The position numbers and the translations under genes are program-made. A stretch of 5,128 nucleotides of DNA from JAJBWD01 sp041670885 (GTDB lineage Bacteria > Bacillota > Clostridia > Clostridiales > Clostridiaceae), in the NCBI GenBank assembly GCA_041670885.1, contig JBAXYJ010000201.1:1-5128 (forward strand). The letters are read 5' to 3'. How positions within the stretch are numbered: the stretch's first letter is position 1; each line of letters starts with the position of its first letter. Of this stretch, positions 1 through 5,128 are shown in pieces. The notes under the pieces were generated by a model. It was given only the letters and a program-made list of their open reading frames with translations. It ran no database searches and was not told where the DNA came from.

Positions 1-469
1 GTAATTCATCTGCTTTTATAGATCCTGCACTATTTGAAATATCAAGAGTTCCAGTTGCATCAGATAAAAATTCTACAGAAAATCCTAAATGAAATGCCTG
101 TCTGGCAGTAGTATCGCAGCACATCTGAGTCATATATCCGCATACTGTAACTGTATCTGCCTTCAGCCTTCTAAGCAAAGCTTCTAAATAAGTTCCTGTA
201 AAGCTGCCAGGCATATTTTTTTCAATTACATAGTTATGCCTTCTGTTCTTAACCTTATCATGTATTTCCCACTCTTTACTTCCTTTAGCAAAAGTTTTTG
301 AATCTTTCTTTATTGCCGTATGCTGAATTAAAATGATTGGAATTTCATTCTTTGAAGCTTCCACCATTGCCTTTAGTATGTTTCCCAAACTTCTTTCAGA
401 ATTTACAATTGGCAGTCTGCCGGTAAAATATTCATTCTGCACATCGATAACCAGTAATGCTCTTTTCAT
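1..469 (-). CDS. Cysteine hydrolase, isochorismatase/nicotinamidase-related superfamily (3' end cut off by window edge)
   Basis: The first 156 codons are visible and the reading frame is still open at base 1; family members are usually about 170-190 residues, so roughly the last 15-35 residues are missing. Translation begins MKRALLVIDVQNEYF, the classic first strand of the isochorismatase-like fold, with the catalytic Asp at D9. The other triad members are visible: Lys84 in VIEKNMPGSF and the nucleophilic Cys117 in GYMTQMCC (the G-x-x-T-x-x-C motif), followed by DTTARQAFHLGF and the conserved SDATGT segment. The family hydrolyses amides, or in some members vinyl ethers, through a cysteine thioester; the substrate here cannot be read from sequence. 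No signal peptide is seen, so it should be cytoplasmic. The ATG at 469-467 is well supported by a strong ribosome binding site six bases upstream. It is separated from the ABC operon by a terminator and about 200 bases, so it is probably its own transcription unit. The superfamily call is firm; a specific function is not. Confidence 0.93.
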   Translation of the reverse strand, partial: MKRALLVIDVQNEYFTGRLPIVNSERSLGNILKAMVEASKNEIPIILIQHTAIKKDSKTFAKGSKEWEIHDKVKNRRHNYVIEKNMPGSFTGTYLEALLRRLKADTVTVCGYMTQMCCDTTARQAFHLGFSVEFLSDATGTLDISNSAGSIKADEL

Positions 470-475
470 ATAATT

Positions 476-482
476 CCCCCTC
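476..482 (-). promoter_or_regulatory. Ribosome binding site of the cysteine hydrolase
   Basis: On the minus strand the sequence GAGGGGG sits six bases before the ATG at 469. It is a strong purine-rich Shine-Dalgarno and fixes the start of the hydrolase. Confidence 0.75.
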
Positions 483-558
483 AAATAATTACATAAATTT
501 CAAAATGTTTATTCAACCTGACATACTCCAAATATTTCGTTAATCAATTTCAAAAGAT

Positions 559-590
559 AGTATACTGGATAATATTCATTATGCTTTCAA
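559..590 (-). promoter_or_regulatory. Candidate promoter of the cysteine hydrolase with a long (20 bp) spacer
   Basis: On the minus strand a TTGAAA -35-like hexamer (590-585) is followed by TATACT (564-559), a good -10 match, but the spacer is 20 bp instead of about 17. The spacer contains a small dyad, ATAAT-4-ATTAT (569-582). Long spacers with an internal dyad are known for MerR-family-activated promoters, but the dyad is short and made only of A and T. The sequence is AT-rich, so chance matches are common. Another possible pair nearer the gene (TTGAAT then TGTAAT, 17 bp apart) would place the transcript start almost on the ribosome binding site and seems less likely. Confidence 0.25.
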
Positions 591-625
591 GTCCTTTTTT
601 AGCACATTTAATATCTATAAAATAG

Positions 626-662
626 AAAACCGATATTACATTTTTTATATAATATCAGTTTT
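626..662 (-). terminator. Intrinsic terminator of the ABC transporter operon
   Basis: Arms at 626-638 and 650-662 form a 13-base stem with an 11-base loop, beginning 8 bases after the stop codon of the downstream ABC gene. In minus-strand RNA the stem is continuous, with one U-G wobble; in plus-strand RNA the same position is a C-A mismatch, so the structure suits the minus-strand transcript better. The 3' arm ends in UUUU, followed by a U-rich run (CUAUUUUA). The stem is AT-rich and the U-run is interrupted by a C, so termination may be incomplete. A run of seven T on the plus strand (659-665) means it could also stop plus-strand transcription. Confidence 0.65.
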
Positions 663-669
663 TTTGAGC

Positions 670-2586
670 TTATCCTGTTTTTATTTCCATTTTTTCCCGC
701 CCCTGGGGTGAAAGTCCATCTTCCATTTTTTCCCGCCCCTGGGGTGAATAATATTTCGCTTGAGAATGCCATAGCTCATAATATTTCCCTTGTTCATTCC
801 TTAGCAGCTCTTCATGACTTCCTTTTTGGATTATTTTACCTTCATTAAATACAGCAATTTCATCACAGAATCTACAGGAAGATAGTCTGTGGGATATATA
901 AAAGGCAGTTTTTGTTCCCACTATTTCATTAAACTTAGAATATATTTCAAACTCTGATATAGGATCCAGGGCTGCTGTAGGTTCATCCAGTATTATAATA
1001 GGAGCATCTCTGTATAAGGCTCTTGCCAGTGCAATTTTTTGAGCTTCTCCTCCGGAAATTTCTACTCCATCTTCATCAAAATCCTTATATAAAGGTGTGT
1101 GTACACCTTTTATCATAGTATTTAGCCTCTTCTCTAAGCCAACTTTTTCTAAGACATCTTTCACGGATTTTTCATTATAGTTTACAGCTGCTGCAGTATT
1201 CTGACCCAGTGAGAAAGAAAACAGCTTAAAATCCTGGAATACTACGGAGAACAGTTTCATATATTCATCATAATCATATTTTTTTATATCTATTCCATTT
1301 AGAAGTATTTCTCCTTCACTTGGATCATAGAGCCTGCATAGAAGCTTTATGAAAGTAGTCTTTCCCGAGCCGTTCATACCAACAATTGCCAAACGCTCAC
1401 CAATATTTAATTTTATAGAAACATTCTTTAAAGTATATGCCTCTGTTCCCGGATATTTAAAGGATACATTTCTAAATTCTATCTCATATTCATCATCGTC
1501 TCTTTTTTCCACAGGGATTTTGCCAAAGTGCTTTTCGCTTTTAATGTTTATGAAATCAATATATAACTGCAGGTATTTATTATTATTTATAATTTTGTTA
1601 ATTGATTCCAGCACTTCACGGCTTCCGGTCATAAATTGATTTATACTTCCTGCATATTGAACTATGCTGCCTATGGTTATGGCACCTGTTACCGCTTTCA
1701 AGCCTACAAATATATAGATAAATCCGCTGAGCAGAGAGGAGAGAAAGGATTCAGTTCCGATATATTTGGCATCCGTATTGGCTAAATCATTAAACACCTT
1801 TCCTGATCTTTTTGTAAAAGCTTCTGTCTCCTCTTTTATTATTTCTCCCTGATTACATAATCTAATTTCTTTACCCACATTGTAATCTAAAGCCTGATTA
1901 AAATAGAACGTGAAAATTCTGTTAAAATCCATGATTTTGTTATTATATTCAAAAAACTTATTATTGGATATTGTTCTTAATCGGAGGCCAGAAATTGTAC
2001 CAATTAAAATTAGGGCTAAAAATCCAAAAGAAAATAATCTGGAATTTATAAAGGACAAAGAACTCTGAGCTTCCATATTTGCTGTAAATAGGTTTATAAC
2101 TAATGCAATGGATGTAACAACTGTAACAAATCCTTTAACCAGCTCACCCAAATCATATATAAGTGCATAAGTACCTCCCCCATTAAAGTTTTGAGATTCT
2201 GCTATCTTTGTACGGAGGCTGTGTACTTCCGGGTTTTCCACATACTCATAGTCCATACTGATTATTTTTTCATTTAACTTCATATCCTGGTTATGATCCA
2301 TGACATGTCTCAGCAATTCTGCTAAATGGTCAAGTCCTGAGGAGATAAGATAAATTATTAAATTTAGGCTGATGGTTATTGATACCAGATAAATAAGCCT
2401 TTCAATATTTTTTGAGCCAAGAAGTTCATCGATAATTCTTGCAGTCATATAGATATTTACAAAGGGGTATATAGATTTAAAAAGCGAGTCAAGAATAGTA
2501 ACAGTAAGTATCCAGGGCTGTAGATTTTGTACTTCCTTTATGCCGGTTATTATTAATTTTATATTCTTCTTAAAACTGCTGTGCAT
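670..2586 (-). CDS. ABC exporter half-transporter, second subunit (fused membrane and ATPase domains) with a repeated C-terminal tail
   Basis: A 638-residue type IV ABC exporter subunit. The N-terminal membrane domain (about residues 1-335) has six likely helices near 25-47, 62-84, 150-170, 185-202, 281-301 and 303-320. The ATPase domain (about 365-600) has A-loop Tyr378, Walker A GMNGSGKTT at 403-411, Q-loop Gln451, signature SGGEAQ at 511-516, Walker B LDE with Asp534 and Glu535, and H-loop His566. All residues needed for hydrolysis are present. There is no peptidase C39 domain, so it would not process leader peptides itself. I chose the ATG at 2586-2584: AGGAAG lies eight bases before it. 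An in-frame GTG at 2595 would add three residues but lies one base after AGGA, too close to be used. The gene overlaps the upstream ABC gene by 17 bp, implying translational coupling and a heterodimer. The paralogous pair shares motifs such as ISHRLSS and RFCD. Residues 614-638 are an added tail made of a duplicated 12-residue unit. The substrate is unknown. Confidence 0.95.
   Translation of the reverse strand: MHSSFKKNIKLIITGIKEVQNLQPWILTVTILDSLFKSIYPFVNIYMTARIIDELLGSKNIERLIYLVSITISLNLIIYLISSGLDHLAELLRHVMDHNQDMKLNEKIISMDYEYVENPEVHSLRTKIAESQNFNGGGTYALIYDLGELVKGFVTVVTSIALVINLFTANMEAQSSLSFINSRLFSFGFLALILIGTISGLRLRTISNNKFFEYNNKIMDFNRIFTFYFNQALDYNVGKEIRLCNQGEIIKEETEAFTKRSGKVFNDLANTDAKYIGTESFLSSLLSGFIYIFVGLKAVTGAITIGSIVQYAGSINQFMTGSREVLESINKIINNNKYLQLYIDFINIKSEKHFGKIPVEKRDDDEYEIEFRNVSFKYPGTEAYTLKNVSIKLNIGERLAIVGMNGSGKTTFIKLLCRLYDPSEGEILLNGIDIKKYDYDEYMKLFSVVFQDFKLFSFSLGQNTAAAVNYNEKSVKDVLEKVGLEKRLNTMIKGVHTPLYKDFDEDGVEISGGEAQKIALARALYRDAPIIILDEPTAALDPISEFEIYSKFNEIVGTKTAFYISHRLSSCRFCDEIAVFNEGKIIQKGSHEELLRNEQGKYYELWHSQAKYYSPQGREKMEDGLSPQGREKMEIKTG
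685..748 (-). repeat. In-frame tandem repeat: two 28-bp identical copies, period 36 bp, in the 3' end of the ABC gene
   Basis: Bases 685-712 and 721-748 are identical over 28 bp and are separated by 8 bp. The period of 36 bp is exactly 12 codons, so the reading frame is kept. Each copy encodes SPQGREKME; the full unit is SPQGREKMEDGL, and the last copy runs into IKTG and the stop. The core CACCCCAGGGGCGGG is strikingly GC-rich for this window and contains a CCCC-A-GGGG palindrome. It uses the codons CCC, GGG and CGG, which are generally avoided in AT-rich clostridia. The upstream partner protein has no such tail. Confidence 0.95.
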
Positions 2587-4420
2587 ATTTTTCACTTCCT
2601 AAATGGTCTTTATAATAGTAGCTTTGCATATCATACATTTTTTTATATTTCCCATTTTTATTCATAAGACTGAAATGATTCCCCTCTTCAATTACACTGC
2701 CGTCCTCAATAAAAATTATTCTGTCGCAGAACCTGGTGGAGGACAGCCTGTGGGATATGAATATGGAGGTATGACCTTTAGTTAATTCATTATATTTTTC
2801 ATATATTTCATTTTCAGCAATAGGATCCAGTGCTGCCGTGGGTTCATCTAAAATTATTGCAGGTGCATCTTTATATAATGCCCTGGCCAAAATCAGCTTT
2901 TGCATTTCTCCCCCCGACAGCTCTGTTGCTTCATCATATATGGATTTAACCAGAAGTGTTTTTCTGCCAAAAGGCAGGGATTCTACCTTTTTCATAAGTC
3001 CTGCCATAAAAAGAACCCTATTCATTTTCTTTTCATCAATAAATCTATCTGCTTCCAGGGCAATATTTTTTTCTATGGATACAGGCAGCAGATGGATGTC
3101 CTGAAAGGCTACTGAAAATAAAGTATAGTATTCATCCCTATTATATGTGCTGCTCTTCTTTCCATTTATATAGATTTCACCTTTTGTAGGAGTGTATAAA
3201 CCGCAGAGGAGTTTTACCAGGGTAGTTTTGCCTGCGCCATTAACACCTACCAATGCTATTTTTTCTCCTTTTTTAATGTGAATATTCATGTTTTTAATAG
3301 TATCGTCTGCTGCTCCCGGGTATTTATAATATAAATTCTTAAGTTCAATATCAAAAGGTATATCAGAAGGCGATGGAAGTTTAACACCTGCTCCTCTGTT
3401 CATTTTGTCCTTCATTTCTATATACTCTCTAAAATCACAGATATCAAGGCTCATGGAATTTAATGAATTTAAATTTTTCACAATTCCAGATAACCAGGCA
3501 GAAAAACCAGCTACTGCTCCAAAATACAGTACAAAGTTTCCCATATTCATGCCTTTATATATTACTGAATATATAAGGAAACCGTATATTAAGCCATCCC
3601 TCAGCAAAATCAGTATTCCATCTATAAAATTACCAAAATATCTATGGTATATATTTTTCATTTCAAAATACACTTTTTTCTTTTTCAGACTATTGAACAT
3701 ATCCCTAAACCAGGGAAACATTTCATAAAGTCTGATATCCTTCGTAGATTTAAATTCTCCGGTTTTGTCCAGTATATATCTAAGTTTCCTTTGTGCCCCA
3801 GCCAAATTATCCTTATTTCTATGTTCAAAATTACTTACATATTTCCCTGTAAAGTAATTAATTACTGATGATAAAATTAAAAATGCAACTATTGCCGGAT
3901 GAATAGAAGAAATTATGCCTGCATACAGGATAAATCCCAGGATATTTGAAAACAACTCCACTGAAGTCTTTATAATAGCCTCAGTAGCAGATGAATTAGA
4001 TTTTGTAGTCATATCTGCCTTCATAAACTTTTCCTGACCGGCAGGACCATCAATATTTTCAAAATCAGCATCTATAGTCTTATCTGACAGCATCTGCAGA
4101 TATTTCATCCTGTAAGAAATTCCTCTATATTTTGTTATAGAAGATGCAGCATTTAATATTATGTTTAAAGTAATTATGCCCAGAATCGGCAGGCCTAAAT
4201 TCAGCATTAATTTTGAAACTGACACATGATTTGCAGCCGAATCTATCAGAATCTTAGGAATGTAGATCCCCAGCAGCGGGATAATTACTGTAGCAGGTAC
4301 CTGCAAAAAACATAATAAAAACAATATTTTATCCCATTTCCAAATATTTTTTATTAAATAAGCAGTGTTTTCAAGTGTTGAATATTTAGGCTTGCTTTTG
4401 ACGGCTTTTGTCTCTGTCAT
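2570..4420 (-). CDS. ABC exporter half-transporter, first subunit (fused membrane and ATPase domains)
   Basis: A 616-residue type IV ABC exporter subunit, probably a membrane protein that pairs with the product of the overlapping downstream gene. Likely membrane helices lie near residues 30-56, 74-92, 156-170, 174-191, 266-287 and 294-312. The intracellular loop DFENIDGP (about 119-126) aligns with DYEYVENP in the partner. The ATPase domain (about 355-595) has A-loop Tyr367, Walker A GVNGAGKTT at 392-400, Q-loop Gln440, signature LSGGEMQ at 501-507, Walker B LDE with Asp525 and Glu526, and H-loop His557, so the catalytic set looks intact. The start is the ATG at 4420-4418, preceded by a perfect GAGGTGAT. 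An in-frame GTG at 4429 lies inside that ribosome binding site and should not be used. No C39 peptidase or other extra domain is present. Its position just after a GHKL kinase gene suggests regulated export of, or resistance to, a peptide or amphiphile; the substrate cannot be named. Confidence 0.95.
   Translation of the reverse strand: MTETKAVKSKPKYSTLENTAYLIKNIWKWDKILFLLCFLQVPATVIIPLLGIYIPKILIDSAANHVSVSKLMLNLGLPILGIITLNIILNAASSITKYRGISYRMKYLQMLSDKTIDADFENIDGPAGQEKFMKADMTTKSNSSATEAIIKTSVELFSNILGFILYAGIISSIHPAIVAFLILSSVINYFTGKYVSNFEHRNKDNLAGAQRKLRYILDKTGEFKSTKDIRLYEMFPWFRDMFNSLKKKKVYFEMKNIYHRYFGNFIDGILILLRDGLIYGFLIYSVIYKGMNMGNFVLYFGAVAGFSAWLSGIVKNLNSLNSMSLDICDFREYIEMKDKMNRGAGVKLPSPSDIPFDIELKNLYYKYPGAADDTIKNMNIHIKKGEKIALVGVNGAGKTTLVKLLCGLYTPTKGEIYINGKKSSTYNRDEYYTLFSVAFQDIHLLPVSIEKNIALEADRFIDEKKMNRVLFMAGLMKKVESLPFGRKTLLVKSIYDEATELSGGEMQKLILARALYKDAPAIILDEPTAALDPIAENEIYEKYNELTKGHTSIFISHRLSSTRFCDRIIFIEDGSVIEEGNHFSLMNKNGKYKKMYDMQSYYYKDHLGSEKYAQQF
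2595..2600 (-). promoter_or_regulatory. Ribosome binding site of the second ABC subunit
   Basis: AGGAAG on the minus strand lies within the last codons of the upstream ABC gene, eight bases before the ATG at 2586. It decides the start: the in-frame GTG at 2595 shares a base with this element and is too close to be served by it. Confidence 0.7.
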
Positions 4421-4424
4421 TTTT

Positions 4425-4432
4425 ATCACCTC
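4425..4432 (-). promoter_or_regulatory. Ribosome binding site of the first ABC subunit
   Basis: GAGGTGAT on the minus strand is a near-perfect Shine-Dalgarno, four A bases before the ATG at 4420. The alternative GTG start at 4429 is part of this element, which rules it out as the likely start. Confidence 0.8.
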
Positions 4433-4458
4433 GAATATATGATAACAATCAGAATCCT

Positions 4459-4487
4459 TTTATATATAAAAATAGCACCAGTGGTAA
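4459..4487 (-). promoter_or_regulatory. Candidate promoter of the ABC operon
   Basis: On the minus strand TTACCA (4487-4482, four of six matches to the -35 consensus) is followed after exactly 17 bp by TATAAA (4464-4459, five of six matches to the -10). The transcript would start near 4451 and leave a leader of about 30 bases before the ATG at 4420. The weak -35 lies within the proximal copy of the 11-bp repeat, as expected for an activator-dependent promoter. The region is AT-rich, so the match could be chance and the ABC genes might instead be read from the kinase transcript. Confidence 0.4.
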
Positions 4488-4510
4488 AATATATAACACC
4501 AATGGTACTA
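4468..4510 (-). terminator. Possible intrinsic terminator after the kinase gene, overlapping its stop codon
   Basis: In minus-strand RNA, bases 4510-4497 can pair with 4486-4473 across a 10-base loop, giving a 14-position stem with one U-C mismatch and two G-U wobbles. Five U bases follow directly (4472-4468). The kinase stop codon UAG (4510-4508) forms the foot of the stem, pairing with CUA. The wobbles would be mismatches in plus-strand RNA, which favours a minus-strand role. The same bases also form two direct repeats, so the hairpin may be a side effect of a tandem protein-binding site, or the element may do both jobs. Confidence 0.45.
4476..4507 (-). repeat. Two 11-bp repeats spaced 21 bp apart: candidate response-regulator operator
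   Basis: On the minus strand TACCATTGGTG (4507-4497) and TACCACTGGTG (4486-4476) match at 10 of 11 bases. The centre-to-centre distance is 21 bp, two helical turns, and each copy is itself near-palindromic (ACCA-N-TGGT). LytTR-family regulators such as AgrA and ComE, the usual partners of GHKL kinases, bind 9-bp direct repeats separated by about 12 bp, which is the geometry seen here. The proximal copy covers the candidate -35 of the ABC operon. That a regulator binds here is inference. Confidence 0.4.
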
Positions 4511-5128
4511 TAATGGCAGCATAATTTCTGTAGCAAATACTCCTTCTTCACTTTGTCTGTTTATAAAGCCATTATATTTGGCTGCTAATCTGTCCACTCT
4601 TTTTAATCCAAAGCCATGGTTTGTCCCCAGCTTTGTGCTTAAATATCCCAGTCCTCCCTTTTTAACCTGTCCCCCTGCAGAATTGGTTATAGAAATATAC
4701 AATTGCCCTTTCATCTCTCTTATGTATACTCTTATAAATCTATCCTCAGGATTTTGAAGCTTAACTGCAGCTTCCATTGCATTATCCATAAGGTTTCCAA
4801 TAATAACACTTAAATCAATGTCTGATACTTTAAGATTTTTGGGCACTGTGGCCTTTGCCTTTATATTTATTCCCTGGTTCATTGCTAGGGACAGCTTTGT
4901 ATTTAAAATGGCATCTACCATTATATTTCCTGTTTTTAAAACCGTATCTATGGCAGTTAAATCTTTATCCAAATCACTTAAATACTGCTCCATATCATCG
5001 TATCTTCCCAGTTCCAGATAAGCCATCATTGTCTGTATATGGTTATGATAATCATGACGCCAGCCTCTCATCTTACTATATATGTTTTCGACCTCGTTAT
5101 ACTGCTTTGTTAGAAGGTCATTTTGGTA
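4508..5128 (-). CDS. GHKL-type sensor histidine kinase, C-terminal part (AgrC/LytS-like; 5' end cut off by window edge)
   Basis: The reading frame is open from base 5128 to the TAG at 4510-4508 and gives 206 residues. The methionine at 5071 is internal: 19 in-frame codons upstream remain open, and it sits inside the H-box, so the true start is outside the window. The fragment holds the dimerisation and catalytic core. The H-box MRGWRHDYHNH at 20-30 has the likely phosphorylated His25, and the N-box IIGNLMDNAMEAA (about 109-121) has Asn112 and Asn116. The glycine-rich ATP-binding segment HGFGLKRV is at 171-178. The RHDYxNH H-box with this N-box form is typical of GHKL (HATPase_c_5) kinases such as AgrC, which normally sense peptides through an N-terminal membrane domain and signal to LytTR-type regulators. 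The sensor region and any partner regulator are not visible. It lies just upstream of the two ABC genes on the same strand, with 87 bases between its stop and the first ABC ATG, and may control them. Confidence 0.9.
   Translation of the reverse strand, partial: YQNDLLTKQYNEVENIYSKMRGWRHDYHNHIQTMMAYLELGRYDDMEQYLSDLDKDLTAIDTVLKTGNIMVDAILNTKLSLAMNQGINIKAKATVPKNLKVSDIDLSVIIGNLMDNAMEAAVKLQNPEDRFIRVYIREMKGQLYISITNSAGGQVKKGGLGYLSTKLGTNHGFGLKRVDRLAAKYNGFINRQSEEGVFATEIMLPL

Noticed and set aside
550..580. A nine-codon minus-strand peptide (MNIIQYTIF) between the operon terminator and the hydrolase
   Set aside because: The nearest AGGA is too far upstream of its ATG, it lies within the candidate promoter, and a frame this short is expected by chance in AT-rich DNA.
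685..748. CRISPR array (28-bp identical repeats)
   Set aside because: Only two copies with an 8-bp spacer, in frame within a coding region; spacers are far too short and no cas genes are present.
1349..1639. Plus-strand open frame of 96 codons inside the second ABC gene
   Set aside because: It lies opposite the ATPase domain, whose motifs (Walker A and others) are clear on the minus strand. The plus-strand translation has no recognisable domain. It is a shadow frame.
2603..3868. Five plus-strand open frames (60-107 codons) opposite the first ABC gene
   Set aside because: All overlap strongly supported minus-strand coding sequence, several overlap each other, and none shows a recognisable domain.
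4818..5021. Plus-strand 67-codon frame opposite the kinase
   Set aside because: It is antisense to the conserved kinase core and has no domain of its own.
4508..5071. A complete 187-residue kinase starting at the methionine at 5071
   Set aside because: That methionine is immediately before the phospho-acceptor histidine motif, and the frame stays open with coherent helical sequence to the window edge, so the gene is a truncated longer kinase and not a short complete one.

Overview
The window is AT-rich DNA with AGGAGG-type ribosome binding sites and Firmicute-type protein families. It looks like a low-GC, Clostridium-like member of the Firmicutes; no species can be assigned from the sequence alone. 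All four genes are on the minus strand, so transcription runs from high to low coordinates.

Layout, in the direction of transcription: (1) 5128-4508 is the C-terminal part of a GHKL-type (AgrC/LytS-like) sensor histidine kinase, cut off by the window edge. (2) 4510-4468 is a compact junction of two near-identical 11-bp elements 21 bp apart. It can be read as the kinase terminator hairpin, as a tandem regulator site over a promoter, or as both. (3) 4420-2570 and (4) 2586-670 are two half-size ABC exporters, each a six-helix membrane domain fused to an ATPase domain. They overlap by 17 bp and almost certainly form a heterodimer. The second carries an unusual C-terminal tail built from a 36-bp in-frame tandem duplication that is GC-rich and uses codons rare in AT-rich genomes. 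(5) 662-626 is a hairpin terminator closing the ABC operon. (6) 469-1 is a separately promoted, 3'-truncated cysteine hydrolase of the isochorismatase/nicotinamidase-related superfamily.

Working together (inference): a GHKL kinase next to a paired exporter is a common Firmicute arrangement for sensing and exporting, or detoxifying, a peptide or small amphiphile. The usual LytTR-type response regulator is not in the window; it could lie beyond 5128. No precursor-peptide gene and no peptidase C39 domain is visible, so the substrate is unknown. The hydrolase appears functionally unrelated. I see no tRNA, rRNA, CRISPR array, insertion sequence or integrase. No stretch longer than about 200 bases lacks a gene.
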